Counted from the first letter of the stretch, positions 43,860 through 55,666 are shown. The stretch: DNA of 64,000 bases from Petrosia ficiformis (GCA_947044365.1 OX345636.1:24709466-24773465), one strand, 5' to 3'. The notes: generated from the sequence alone by a model not told the origin. Translations and numbers: made by a program.

Positions 43860-45745
43860 AAGTGCCTCTAGCGACTTCTTTTTTACTGCGGGGTTCAATT
43901 CTATACCTTACAAAGAATATTTGCGTAAATATACTCTCTATCAAAATTTCATTCAATTTTTGAATTATTTGCAAAAAAAGTTTCTGATGTTGCAAACTTT
44001 GAAGTGTAATAAAGTCATTGTATTGACATAGAAATTCAGATATCAAGCTACTGCAGAAATACAATTTGTGACCGTCTACACGAAAACCAGGCTTTGGTGA
44101 CAAAATTTCAAAATTGATTTTTTGTCTTGCCTGAACAGAGTATTACATTAGCTGTCGAATGATATATTATACATCCCAATCAGTTAAAGGATAAAGCTAC
44201 AGTGACCGATTTAACCATGGCAGTCACAAATACTTTATTTGGAGAAAAACGCAATGAAATTAATGATTAGCAATTTATTTAGCAGTGGCTAGCAAAGCAC
44301 AGGAAGGTCTCTAGGACTTGCTAAAGGTATCAGAAGACTGGTAAAACATTGGTGAAGCTTTTTATGTAATAAAATAGTAATTGCCCAAATAATAATTCAG
44401 AACTGTCTACTTTCGATCATCTCCAAATTATATTTTGTCACTAATGCGTGGTTTTCGCGTAGACGGTCACATATGAAAAATAGAGAGATTTTAAAAAATA
44501 AGTCTTTACTTTTGTTGTAACAATTTACTGATTTTTGATGATGGAATTTATCAGTGGGTTTACATTTTCAGAATAAAAACTGTCTATTATATTTGAGATG
44601 TTTTGCTAATGTATGTTGTTTATACTTCGTATCTGCAAAATTACTTTTATTTACCTTGACTTAGAAAGAGTGTTCTTGGATGCGTTATTGTTCAAGAATG
44701 CTCCATTTTATAATAATATTTTTACAAAATTATGTATGTCTATCTGTAATAAAAATGGTATTTACATTAATTGTACACTTCTATTGGTAGAATAAACGAT
44801 AATAGTGGAAACGAATTATTACACTAGGTTTCTAAATAAATGAATTACTGTGGGAGGAGCTAAAGTCATAATATGCAATATCCTTGTGACATAGGATTAT
44901 AGAAACTGTTTAGCCAAGACTCTACATTGTATTACAAAGCGAAAAAAGTAAAAAAATAGTACATATAAACACGTAACATTATACAATCAGAGCCTCTCAT
45001 AGGGCTATATAGACATATAGTATAATGTAGCCCTTTTGTTTGATGTTGTTATGTAGGTAATAAGCTGTTCATGGGGGTTGGTCAAACATTTCCAAGCCCT
45101 AGCCCTGTGTTCTGTAATAATAGTAATGCTATGCTGCTATAATCACTGATGCCTCTAGAACCTGGAATCCAAAATTTTCTGTGTGAGGGTGGGGGACATT
45201 CCTCAGACCCCCTACATGCATTACACAATCCGCTCCTAGTCTCATATAGCCAGACCCAACCCCTCTGCAATATGATGGGAAAGACATACTAAATCAATGT
45301 GTGGCAAGAACAGCAAATATCTATTCACTAATAATAAATTATGATTTGTTTGATGTTGTTATGTAGGTAATAAGTTGTTCATGGGTGGTCAAAAATTTCC
45401 AAGCCCTGTGTTCTGTAATACATAATGATAAATTATGATTACTGTCCAACAGATGATTCTTCATGATTGTCCTCCACGTCTGATATTCAATCAGCTTAAA
45501 ATTCCTTTTTGAGTGTATACATGTACAGCAAAAAAGACATTTTCTTCATCAAAATTGTCACTTTTATCTCTGACTAAAGTTCAATAAAATGATTTCCCGA
45601 AATAGTACTTCAAACTACTGCAATAAGAAAACAAAAGATTTATTTAGCAACCGTTTCCATAACATCTATTAATTTTTTTAATTTTCTGACAATGAAATTT
45701 ATCTGTGAGTTTATGCTTTCAGAATTGTTCAAGAACCTTTATTTT
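43860..45745 (-). repeat. Dispersed repeat R2, copy b, with an inserted MITE
   Basis: Inverted partner of 25,680-27,070. It differs by a 405-bp insertion at 44,067-44,471 and by a partial tandem duplication: 45,036-45,120 and 45,345-45,421 share TTGTTTGATGTTGTTATGTA, GGTAATAAG.TGTTCATGGG and CCAAGCCCTGTGTTCTGTAA. Confidence 0.85.
44067..44471. mobile_element. 405-bp MITE with 23-bp inverted termini and in-window empty site
   Basis: Starts TGTGACCGTCTACACGAAAA(CCA) and ends (TGG)TTTTCGCGTAGACGGTCACA, terminal inverted repeats with one mismatch in 23. Comparison with R2 copy a (CAATTTACAAAATAGAG) shows the uninterrupted target. The right flank is TA and the left flank TT, consistent with a mutated TA duplication (Tc1/mariner-like). 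No coding capacity. Confidence 0.82.
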
Positions 45746-45747
45746 AC

Positions 45748-45912
45748 AAGAATAATAAAAAACATTTTCAATAAAAGTGAAAGATGTAGGGGCAAAGAGC
45801 TGTACTTATGTAGGGTTATATGGAAGTGGTTTGTTTAATCCCTACATCTTCTTTCACTTTTATTATTATTGTTTTCATTGTTTTTTTTTCTGAATGGTGT
45901 GAATATTTTAGA
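45748..45912. repeat. Dispersed repeat R3, copy b, with internal inverted repeat
   Basis: Partner of 14,605-14,845. GTGAAAGATGTAGGG and CCCTACATCTTCTTTCAC (about 45,777-45,859) form an inverted pair about 50 bp apart. Confidence 0.6.
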
Positions 45913-46945
45913 AATAGTCTGCAATCAAAAATGGATTAAAATTTGTTTATCAATGAAGGTCAGTCTTTTGTATTTATGTATTGATTATCATTCTCTTTCA
46001 CTTACAGATGACGTATAAACTTACAGCACTGCCTGCCTTCCTACAAGAAGTAGTGTCAGTCACTGTGTCAACCATTCAGTATTCCAATGCTTATCATAGT
46101 ATACAATATTATTATATTCATTATTATAAGAATGTATTTACTCACAGATGTTTTTTACGATTCCAAACATAATATTTCTCCAAGACCACACCAGTTTATA
46201 TGTAATTATGTATTATCGTGTTTCACTATCAAGCATGCAAATTATCTTTATTTCTTACTTTTGGTATTACAATTTATAATCATATCCAAAAGAAAATTTC
46301 AGTGGATGTGTTACATTAACTGCCATAGATGTCAATCACACACCTTACTCTGTAGAGTGGTGTTTACATTATTATAATAATATTTGTATAAAAAAGTAAA
46401 ATAAGTATGACACAAAAGACAAAGATTTGAGACAAGAGATGCCTTGAAAATGCTGGTCAGCAACTGTGTCTGAAGATCCAATGATGTATAGAAGAGTTTG
46501 ATGATATTAACAATGATAACAGTGAGCCCTCTAACGATGAAAGAATTCCTTCGCCATTACATATTACATCACCAGTAGAATTTACTACTAATAGTAATTT
46601 ACACTCCACCTTTGTTATAGACTCCAAATGTCTAGAGCCAAACATATTGAACCATTGTAACCATTGTTATGTATTCCATTGTACATTTGTAATAATAATA
46701 CAATAGTCAATGAAGATTACTTGTTATATGTATAGACACAATTCTATGTAATCACATTCACCTGTATATATAAGTAAGGTTCTACTTTTTATTTATGGCT
46801 TGAGATCCAAATTCGAATACACAATAATCTTGAGTTATAACAACCTTTCCCTTCACACTGCCTGTAATATTATTAACGGAGGAAAAGAGAAGCACAGTGG
46901 TTCAATATATAATTATAGTAATCAGGGGCAATTCGGACCTTAGGG
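45913..46945. other. No gene recognised
   Basis: Short frames only. An open minus-strand stretch near 46,875-46,800 (GSVKGKVVITQDYCVFEFGS) follows an AG and might be an exon, but nothing supports it. Confidence 0.35.
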
Positions 46946-47094
46946 TAAAGCTTGGTTCACAAATTACGCAATCGATGCGTCCTGCTGTGTTTTTACGTGC
47001 GTTACGTAACGTTTCTGATTCACAATTCAGCTAGACGTAGACATCCAATTCAATGGGCGTGACAATGGAAAAATAGTCATTCCCTTTGCTTAAA

Positions 47095-48343
47095 ATGGAC
47101 GATCTAGAGTTAATGTTGTTGCTTTCTTTTATTATTATCTGGCGTCGTTACAAAATAATAAGAAAAAACAAAAGGAGGTGCTGGGTTAGACCTATATTTA
47201 GGCTTCGTCGTCTTCAGGGTGAATATATACCATAATCTTCTACAAGAAATGTGACTAACTGACTCTGAATCTCACTTTAGGTACATAAGGATGTCCAAGG
47301 AAACTTTCGACTTTCTGTTGAGTAAAGTTGGGCCTCATTTGATGAGAAGGAGATATTCAAGTACTACCAGACCTGCTATTTCTCCAGCTGAGAGGCTTGT
47401 ACTTACCTTGAGATTTTTAGCTACTGGAAACTCACAGACTTCTATGTCTTTTAATTTTAGAATTGGAAGGTCAACAGTATGTAATATTGTTTATGATACT
47501 TGATGTGTTGTATGGCATGTTTTGCAGAGTGAATATATGAAATTTCCATCTACACCAGATGAATGGACAGGCATCAGTAGACAGTTTTGGAGAATGTGGC
47601 ATTTTCCTAACTGTCTTGTTGCAATTGATGGCAAACATGTTGCTATTCAAGCACCAGTAAACAGTGGTTCAATGTACTATAACTACAAAGGGACTCATTC
47701 TATTATTTTACTTGCTATATGTGATGCCAACTATAGATTTATATTGGTGGATATAGGTGAAGCTGGGAAAGAAAGTGATAGTGGTGTATTTTCGAATTCA
47801 GTGTTTGGCCAAAGCTTGGAAAGTAATGCCTTACCACTACCGCAACCTTCTGATATTGTTGGTGATGAAGGATTTCCACTTCGTAATAATCTTTTGAGAC
47901 CATATCCAGGAAGAAATCTAAGTGAAAATAAGGCAATTTTTAACTATCGTTCAAGTCGAGCCAGAAGAATTATAGAAAATTCATTTGGTATTCTTGCTGC
48001 ACGATTTAGAATATTCCATCATCCAATAAATGCTACTCCTGACAAAGTTGTTGCTTTTATTAAAGCTACAATTGTACTTCATAATTTTCTCAGAGTAAGA
48101 GAATCATCAGTCTATTGTCCACCAGGGTTTGTTGATGGTGAAGATGGAGAAGGAAATGTGATTTTAGGAGAATGGAGGACACAAACAGGCAACGCTTCTG
48201 CCATGCAAAGAATTGGTTGAATGGGTAGCAATAGAGGCAATTGGACAGCAACATCAATTCGAGATGATTACAGTAGATACTTTTGTAGTCCAGAGGGGGA
48301 AGTCCCACGGCAATATCATCATGTTCATCGTACATCTTATTAG
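47095..48343 (+). pseudogene. Harbinger DDE transposase (DDE_Tnp_4), three stops and one frameshift
   Basis: ATG at 47,095 opens MDDLELMLLLSFIIIWRRYK and a basic stretch CWVRPIFRLRRLQG. A 4-nt slip near 47,226 shifts the frame to NLLQEM, followed by TGA (about 47,251) and LTDSESHFRYIRMSKETFDF. Helix-turn-helix-like RPAISPAERLVLTLRFLATG is next, then TGA at 47,501. The catalytic domain follows: NCLVAIDGKHVAIQAP (first Asp), SDIVGDEGFPL (second Asp) and RRIIENSFGILAARFRIF (Glu). A TGA at 48,218 precedes MGSNRGNW... and the natural end TAG at 48,341-48,343. The catalytic triad is intact; two of the stops fit CGA-to-TGA changes. It acts with the MADF partner in the family. Confidence 0.88.
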
Positions 48344-48545
48344 ATACTGTTTTGGCCAAAATTTTGGATTATCACCGAAACAATTATACATTATACTAAT
48401 TATACATAGTAATGCTGTTTTTTTTTTGTTTAGAATTGATTTCAAAATGAAACTTCATAATATCACAATATCTTCTTTTCTTTCAGTAATAAACTAATAA
48501 TAAACTTCCTTATAACTAATTAAATGAAGAGTTCTGGGTTCATTA

Positions 48546-49752
48546 TTAGTTAAAACACTGTGTTCCATCACTAATAAAAGGATGATGCATAGAGGGAGAT
48601 GGTGGTGATCGTTGCCCACCATAATGGAAGGATGGTTGACAATCAAAACTGTATTGCAAACTGGTAAGGTATTGAAGAATTTGTAGTTTTGCCATAGCTC
48701 TTTTGCGATCTTCTATTTTTTTAAAAGTTGCATGTATTTGCATACAAAAATGATAGTCCTCATCATTTATGTCTGTTTTATGTTTTTCCTGTATTTGTTG
48801 CAGGGTCTCAATCAAGACAGTATCAACTTTATCACTTGATGTTTTCTTCTTCTTCAAAGGAGGTTGGTATGGGGATGATGGACTTGATGAACGACTATGA
48901 TACTGTAATAATCGATTTCTGGTACTATTTGTTGTAATCTGTGATGGTGAAATCTGACTTGTAAACTGTGATGTTGTTATTGGAATGTTTTGAGTTGCTA
49001 TAAACTGAGATGGTGATATCTGCATGTTTTAAAGTTATACATAAATATTATTGGTAAAGATAAAATAGTTTTCAATAATAAGAAGACAAAATGATTTTCA
49101 TTAGACCCACAAAATATAAATTATAATGGTGAATTACAGTAGATGTTACCTCATCATTTTCACGGCTATCCAAATTTTCATTACCCTCTTCATTTTCTGT
49201 ATTCTCTATACTATATGATGTTTCAAAAGCATATTAATTTTTATGATAAAATGGTATACAAATGGATTACCTAGTATTCGTATAGCTGCTTTCACTTTCA
49301 GATGTTTGTGGAGCCAGTGTTTCTTCAACATGCATATCAGACATATTGCTGACAGTACTAAGTTAAATCAAAAACGATTATTGTGGTTGATTATTTCATA
49401 TTATCCATTCCTAAATAACATACACTATACATATATATCCTCACTTTCGATGGCGTACAGTATCTTGAATAAAAGACATCACAGTGAAATAGGGCCAATC
49501 AGATGTTGGAGGAGGACCAGATGTACCACTCACCTTTTTCTTTTTTATTAACTTGAGTTCTCTAACAAATTTATCTCTTAAAGATTTCCATCTTTTCTTA
49601 CATTCATCTATATCTATTCCTGACTTTTGGGAAACTGCTTTCCAAGCATTTTCTTTGAGCCTAACATCTTTGTACTCTTTTGGAGCCATATTCCATAAGC
49701 AAGGAAAGCTTCTGATCACCTCTATGAACACTTCTTGAGTATCCTCTTCCAT
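48546..49752 (-). CDS. Harbinger partner protein, MADF/Myb-like plus BESS-like, four exons, intact
   Basis: Minus-strand exons 49,752-49,445, 49,357-49,271, 49,210-49,150 and 49,019-48,546 have GT-AG introns of 87, 60 and 130 bp, and all phases agree, giving 309 aa. The start is taken at MEEDTQEV (49,752), though upstream in-frame ATGs exist at 49,761 and 49,782. Exon 1 is a MADF domain: FIEVIRSFPCLWNMAPKEYK, KENAWKAVSQKSGIDIDECK and KRWKSLRDKFVRELK. Exons 2-3 are acidic linkers. Exon 4 is a Ser/Gln-rich region, a KKKK patch, then a helical C-terminus (EDYHFCMQIHATFKKIEDRK, MAKLQILQYLTSL) like a BESS dimerisation motif. In Harbinger systems this protein brings the transposase to the DNA ends and the nucleus. 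No stop interrupts it. Confidence 0.85.
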
Positions 49753-49945
49753 CTTTAACATGTGTATCCTATCACCATGCAATCTGATTGGTCAGACGTT
49801 ACCAAAACGTACGCAAGATAATTTTCCCAATCTTGCGTAAGAAAAGCGTAATTCATGCGTAAGCGTGCACAATTAGCATAAACGCACGCAACAGATAACG
49901 CAATGCAACGCAATGACCTTGCGTGATATTGTGAACTAGGCTTAA

Positions 49946-50645
49946 GATTGTGATCAATATATGCTGGTATTGTCATCCATCCATTTTCAGAATTAGTGCA
50001 ATTAGCCATTAAGTTTATATTCTCTCTACCAGACCCACCTATTATAGCTTGAGGTGACTTCATTCCTCGTTTTGTTAAAATGTGTGATGGCCAACCACTT
50101 AGAGGAAAGCCACTCTCATCTACATTAAAGATGCAGTGTGGCTTGTCATGTTAACCAAGGTTGTCCAGTGTTGGTTTCAAGCACTCTCTAAACCAATGGT
50201 TCACTCACTCGGGAACTGCTGCTTTAGCTCATACCATTTGTAGTGCTTGGGGTTTTGGTTTCACCAGTTCTGGATTTCGTTTGCTAAAACCAATCATCAC
50301 CAGGTAGTATACCGTTTTTGAATGGATTTGGTTTTTTGTTGCATGTAAATAATCAGCAATAACATTAATTATGTCTGGTTTTGTTAGCCCAAAACCCCAC
50401 TCCACAAATATCTGGCATGTCTCAACGATTTCTTTCTCCTGGCTTGAGGTAAGTGTTGTAGGACGACCTACACAATGAGTTTTGTTAGGGTTACTGAGAT
50501 GCTGAATGAGTGTTGTTTTTGGTATGTTGTATTGTTTAGATGCTTTATAAATGCTACATTTTTTACTTTTGATGTCTTCAATTGCCATTCTCATGTCTTC
50601 TTCCGTCCAATTCTGGTTGTTAGATTTCTTCTTGTAATTCATCAC
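49946..50645 (-). pseudogene. pogo/Tigger-like transposase, N-terminal part
   Basis: From 50,645: YKKKSNNQNWTEEDMRMAIE, then KKCSIYKASKQYNIPKTTLI (psq-type helix-turn-helix), GRPTTLTSSQEKEIVETC and WGFGLTKPDIINVIADYL, then GFSKRNPELVKPKPQAL, matching the psq + CENP-B HTH of pogo-group transposases. After a stop (50,229) and frame changes, CIFNVDESGFPLSGWPSHIL carries the first catalytic Asp, then KSPQAIIGGSGRENI and SENGWMTIPAYIDHN. The coding stretch stops exactly at the Harbinger terminus (49,945). Its remainder is not obvious on the other side (below 46,946), so truncation or rearrangement accompanied the insertion. Confidence 0.8.
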
Positions 50646-50933
50646 AATGCTACATATATATATGTGTATATATATACATTATGTATATTAAATATTTGTT
50701 GAATCTAATTTCAAAAACGTTTAAGGTGAAACATACCTGGAATTGTTGTGGTCAGAAAGCTTATACAGATGCAAATTTCTTTTTCTCAAGTACTTGCGAA
50801 TGATTTTGGTCTTTCATGATCACGATGTGTAAAGGATCTTATAAAAATACAAATTTAGATGGGTTGTAGATCGCAATCTTTAACTGTGAAAGTCCCAATC
50901 TTATACCTTTAAAAGGAACCGAGTTATGACGCG
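50646..50933. other. Spacer
   Basis: Short TA-rich microsatellite near 50,655-50,680; no gene. Confidence 0.4.
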
Positions 50934-51190
50934 CTAAACAAATGTACCACCAGCTTGCTGAAGTATGGAGAAATCAAATCTTCCATTTCCATTCATAGCA
51001 TCAGCAAATACTGAATACATTTCCTTAAAGATTTCTTCCTCCATCATCTCAGATGATAAATGAATTTTCCCTATAAGGCCATGCTTAGCAAAATAGTACC
51101 TAGTTGGTGCCCCCCTAGGAACACTGATGCTTTCAGCTTTCCTAACATATGACTATAGCAGGCATATGATATCCCTGTCATACGTGTACA
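50934..51190 (-). pseudogene. Degenerate exon of an unrecognised repeat-associated protein
   Basis: The minus strand reads KVYTYDRDIICL, a stop, then SYVRKAESISVPRGAPTRYY, FAKHGLIGKIHLSSEMMEEE, IFKEMYSVFADAMN and FSILQQAGGTFV before a stop at about 50,934. The pattern 'IPRG..R..LA..GLIGKI.L.S.M.E.EI..E...VF...M' is familiar from multi-copy invertebrate proteins (some with HECT-like ends), but I cannot name the family. One internal stop. Confidence 0.35.
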
Positions 51191-51589
51191 CTTTCTCCTT
51201 ATCAGGCTGCATACGGTCTCTCTAAGCACCACATTTGAGAAGCTGCAAGACAGATGAATGAACAAACAGTATGTTCAAAATTCAAAGACAATTTCATTTC
51301 AATTTCACTAACACAAATGTGGAAGAAGTCATGTCTGATACAGTAGCTGTTGAGCTTGTAGAGACAGATAGTCAAACAATGGGTATGGTTTAAACTCATT
51401 AGTGGATAAACATGTACATAATTCTTACCAAGTTTATGGACTTTTGCTTTAGAGCTGTTACAAAGTTGAGATTAAAACTTATCATCAATTTAATACTGTA
51501 ACTGCACTAACTTATATACAGAATCATAGACAATAAATAGAGACAATTATTGTAAAGGAAAAACAACTAGGGCCATGCAAACAATATTA
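51191..51589. other. No gene recognised
   Basis: Short unsupported minus-strand frames only. Confidence 0.4.
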
Positions 51590-53600
51590 TACAGAGCTAA
51601 CAATGTTCAAGTCTTTGTCTCTGCATTGTAACACTGCTCCCTCTCGTGGAAAGGCTATGAGTGACAAATTCTCCATATCGATCTGGAGGTCTTGTTTGTG
51701 TAGTAGAACGCCGTAGGAACTGTTGGACATCAGGACGAGGGGAGACAATAAAAAACTCTTCCTCTTCTTCACTAGGGTGTGCTGGACTAGAAGCTGGTAA
51801 GGGAACACTGCTGTCAGTCTTTGGATCAGAGACAATTTCCTTTGTTCGTGATTTATCAGGGTGATAGTTGCTTTAATCTCTCAAAGTGAATGATAATATT
51901 TCGACGAGGACCATTAACAAGTTGGAGACAGTAGAGGACATCATTGATGACTTTCTTCACACAATAGGGACCCCTCCAAGGACAATGAAATTTGGTTGAT
52001 GCCCCCCATTGGGAATATCTTCCCACCGTCTAAAGAGGACTCTCTGATTCCAAAGTGTTTGTACAGTATAGCTGCTTTGTTTGGGGAAATCAGGTGGGAC
52101 TAAGTCAGATGTTAATCAACTGATGACAGTGTGCAGATCACGATCTTTATTCTGTTCTGCTCGCAACTCCTCCAGTGACCAAGTGGGAGCCCAGTTAGAG
52201 GCTTCAAGATTCTCTGTCAAGGTATTCACAGAGGGTTTGTTGGGATTGAAAGAATGTCCACACTGTCTACATTTACTTCTGGACAAAGCATCTGCATTTC
52301 CATGTCTTTTGCCTGGACGATGTTCTACACACATCTGGTATTCTGACAATTTCTCAAGCCATCTAGCTACTTGTCCCTCTGCAACCATTTGAGTGAGTTA
52401 TGATCAGTGTGGACTGTGAATGGTTGCCCACCTAGATAAAGGCGAAAGTGTTAGACTGCCCATACTAATGCCAACAATTCTTTTCTTGTTGCATCATTCT
52501 GATTTGGTGAGAACCCGGCTTGCGTATGCAACCACATGTTCTGTTCCATGTACATTCTGAGAAAGAACAGCACCTAAACCAGCATTGCTAGCATCTGTGT
52601 CTAACACGAAGGGGAGATCAAATGAAGGAAAGTGTAGGACAGGAGCTGAGATTAGATATTCCTTTAGAGACATAAATGCCTGGTGACACTCTTTTGTCCA
52701 TTGCCAGGGCTTATCTTTCTGTGTGAGGTGGTGTAAAGGGCTGGCCACAGTTGAGAACTCCTTTACAAATTTACGATAATATGTTGCAAGTCCGAGGAAC
52801 TGCTTTAGTTCAGTAAGAGTCTCTGGTACAGGCCAATTTTTATGCAGTCTGTTTTTTCAGGATCAGTATGAATTCCAGCTTCTGAAATTATGTTTCAGAA
52901 GCTGGAATTCATACTGATACTTGATGCTTTTTTTGAATAGAGAACATTTTCAAGGCTTGATTTTGAGCCCAGCCATTCGAAGTCGCTCAAAAACTTCACG
53001 AAGTCGTGTGAAATGCTCCTCAATGGTACTGCTGTAGACAATGATGTCATCTAAATACACAAGACAAGTAGACCAATGTAAACCTCTTAATACCAATTCC
53101 ATTAAAGATTGAAACGTACTTGGGGCATTGGTTAAGCCAAATGGCATCACTTTAAATTGGAATAATCCAAATGGTGTGCAGAAGGCTGTTTTCTCTTGGG
53201 TCAGCCTCATTGACTTCCACTTGCCAGTAACCACTGGTAAGGTCAATAGTAGAGAACCACTTTGCTCCCGAGAGGGCATCTAGGGCATCTAGAGTATCAT
53301 CGATTCTTGGGAGTGGATATGCATCTCTTTCTGTGATGCTGTTGAGACGCCAGTAATCAACACAGAATCATTGGCTTCCGTCCTTCTTTTTCACAAGTAC
53401 GATTGGAGCCGACCAAGGACTAGATGAGGGTTCAATAATTCCTCGACTGGACATATCATCCAGCATTGATTTGACTAATTGCCTTTGGTGAAAAGGTAGA
53501 CACCTGACTGGCTGTTTGGTTGCAGCATCTACTTCATTATCAACTAAAAAGTGTTCTTCTGGAATATGTTGTACTCCTCTGTGGATACAGAAGTTAAAAT
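51590..53600 (-). pseudogene. Ty3/gypsy pol polyprotein, degenerate and internally deleted
   Basis: The minus strand contains an RT N-terminus (LVKSMLDDMSSRGIIEPSSS, one stop near 53,370), WFSTIDLTSGYWQVEV-type residues, TPFGLFQFKVMPFGLTNAPS and the catalytic box LVYLDDIIVYS (53,279-52,950). RNase H follows (FVLDTDASNAGLGAVLSQNV at 52,748-52,494; GNADALSR near 52,290), then a linker with a Cys pair. The integrase zinc-binding and DDE core are absent. A tail near 51,690-51,740 with RRSTTQTRPPDRYGEF-like residues is the usual polyprotein C-terminus. Several frameshifts and stops; a 26-bp fold-back occurs inside RT/RH (52,862-52,918). No LTRs identified. Confidence 0.8.
52862..52918. repeat. Perfect 26-bp inverted repeat with 5-bp loop inside pol
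   Basis: The left arm (52,862-52,887) and right arm (52,893-52,918) are exact reverse complements separated by TTATG. On the minus strand the arm downstream in the gene encodes ISEAGIHTD, the normal RT thumb sequence. The other arm replaces the expected preceding codons. Confidence 0.97.
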
Positions 53601-55500
53601 GGTAATAATTTTAAATATATATATATATTATAATTATATCACTATTATAGTGCATCTTAACTTCTAAATTAACAGGGTTGTGATGATGTCACCGAAGACA
53701 TTCAGCCATCATTGTGCAAACATATAATTGTGTTCTCGGATGATGATTGGAGTAGTGATGAGATGTCAGATATTACTTTTTCAACTAAAGACCAAAAACA
53801 CTGACACAGTTAGTATTGGTGAGTCATCATCCTCTTGTTCTATAACTCTAAAAACCAAGGTAATGAATATAATATTGGTAATTAGTTTTACGACACCAAC
53901 TCTTCCAAAAACCAAAAAGCGATGATGCAATTCCTCTACCTTCACCATTTCCATTACCAAAACACTCTTCTTTTGATGTGGAATTTGTATTACAGGGAAA
54001 GAAAATGACAAGGGAGACAACATCAAAGTTTATAACTGCAGTTGCATGAGCAATGTTAAATGACCCTTCATCTGATGATGAGTACCAGAATGTAGCTCGA
54101 ACTATTATTAATAAATATGCTCACTTAAAATAACCTACAGGAAGCCCACATGTAAGTTGTTTTGTGTACATTTTATTTCATAGCACGCTTATCCTTGTTT
54201 TTCTATAGGGAGCTATTGTCGGTATTCTACAGAACAGATTTAAAGAGTTTTGACGTACAAAATCGAAAAGATCTGAGTCTTGTTTTCAAACTGCATGTGT
54301 TAAATTAGAGCCAGTTAGAAAATACTACTCCCACTGTCACCTCAGGTTAACATTCATTGTTTTATTACTTTCTATCATCTTTTTATGATTATCATAGATA
54401 CGATATGTCACTTCAAGGTTTTGCGGTATGAAAATGTAAAAGTTCATCCAAACCAACATAATATAAATGAGCTGATGGTGAAAACATTTCCATAGAGCCT
54501 CGAGGGATGATATTCTTCACAATGTATATGATATTTCAACTTTGTTGAACAAGTATTCGCTGTGTTGACCAGGTATGCTCACATGTATACGCATTATAAT
54601 ATATTAATAAAAACATTAATTATATAGGTAATTACTAAAATCACACAATATGTGGAATGCAAAGTTTTTAGCCACACTAAACCTGAGCTTCTACCTGAAA
54701 ATGTGTATGAAACATTTCAGAGAAAGAACTAAAAGGTGTAACACATTATGATTGGATGATAAAAGTCAGTATTTTTTATCACATGCTGACCTTTTTCCAC
54801 TTGTGACATTTTATGTATTGACTGTTCTGCTACAGAATGCAAGGAGCAAACCTTGCTCAGATTTAATTATAAATTTTACCGAAGTGAGTTTCATAATGAA
54901 TTTCAATTTCATTTTATCCTGATATGAGTAACCCATTCATTGTTTATTTCTTTGTTTAAACTATTTTGTACCTTTCAAAAAGACAAAAAGGTACTGACTC
55001 CTTATCACCCATTCATTGTTTATTTCTTTGTTTAAACTATTTTGTACCTTTCAAAAAGACAAAAAGGTACTGACTCCTTATCTTCTCGTTATTGGTACTG
55101 GTGAACAAATATTTCTGATCATGGAGTGTAGAGTCATAACAGAAGTCTCGCGTGATGAATGTGTTTTACTCATCTTACTTCATGTATAACATCAACTATC
55201 CTAAAGGATTTAAAAGTTTATTCATTTTTATTGAATATATTTTTCTGGACACTTGTTTAGATAAACTTTCACCTCTTGTAATTATCTAAACAATTTTTGG
55301 TCAATATTGATTCACATGATTTACATTCCTTACGACTCTATTTACAATCAGATGATCCAAATTTGATTTCTATAATACATGTATGTGATATATAATTATA
55401 TTACATCAAGGCCATAGACAAGTAGGTGCTTGGGGGTGCCGAACCACCCCCAAATATCTGCCTAAATTACCAAGGCTCTAGCTGAAACTCCTCTTGGTAA
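53601..55500 (+). pseudogene. Unrecognised degenerate exon cluster
   Basis: Plus-strand open segments are bounded by plausible splice sites: about 53,683-53,780 (acidic, DDDWSSDEMSD), 53,797-53,861 (IGESSSSCSITLKTK then GTAATG) and about 53,990-54,150. The last reads GKKMTRETTSKFITAVA, a stop, AMLNDPSSDDEYQNVARTII and NKYAHLK, with GTAAGT after SPH. At 54,210-54,340 comes GAIVGILQNRFKEF, a stop, RTKSKRSES. 'L..P....Y..V...I..KY..L....GS......L..RFK' resembles short helical N-terminal domains of multi-copy invertebrate proteins. Several in-frame stops suggest decay. Function unknown. Confidence 0.35.
54931..55082. repeat. Perfect 76-bp tandem duplication
   Basis: 54,931-55,006 and 55,007-55,082 are identical, beginning ACCCATTCATTG (first copy) / ACCCATTCATTG (second copy) and ending CTGACTCCTTATC. 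Confidence 0.95.
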
Positions 55501-55666
55501 GTTCCTCAGTGCATCAACACTGAACATTGGTGCGTTTAACGCACACTTGTTGGCAGTGTACACAGAACACCTATAGAGAGAGTGCGTTTGACGTCATTGG
55601 CAATAAACCACACCCCCGCCGCCATTTTGCGAGGCAAGAAAGAGGCAGAGGACAGTATCATAGAAG

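Larger units (their letters stand above)
46946..49945. mobile_element. Complete PIF/Harbinger element with TAA target duplication
   Basis: A 2,994-bp element (46,949-49,942) flanked by TAA (46,946-46,948 and 49,943-49,945), as expected for the 3-bp TWA preference of Harbinger. Left terminus AGCTTGGTTCACAA; the right terminus reads TTGTGAACTAGGCT, an inverted repeat with 12 of 14 matches, and subterminal words ACGCAA/TTGCGT are repeated. It contains the two standard Harbinger genes, convergent: DDE transposase (plus) and MADF/BESS protein (minus). Confidence 0.93.

Noticed and set aside
47281..47290. A splice acceptor (CACTTTAG) before the Harbinger catalytic region
   Set aside because: The sequence upstream is coding in the same frame (NLLQEM, stop, LTDSESHFRYIRMS), so a frameshift plus stop explains it better than an intron.
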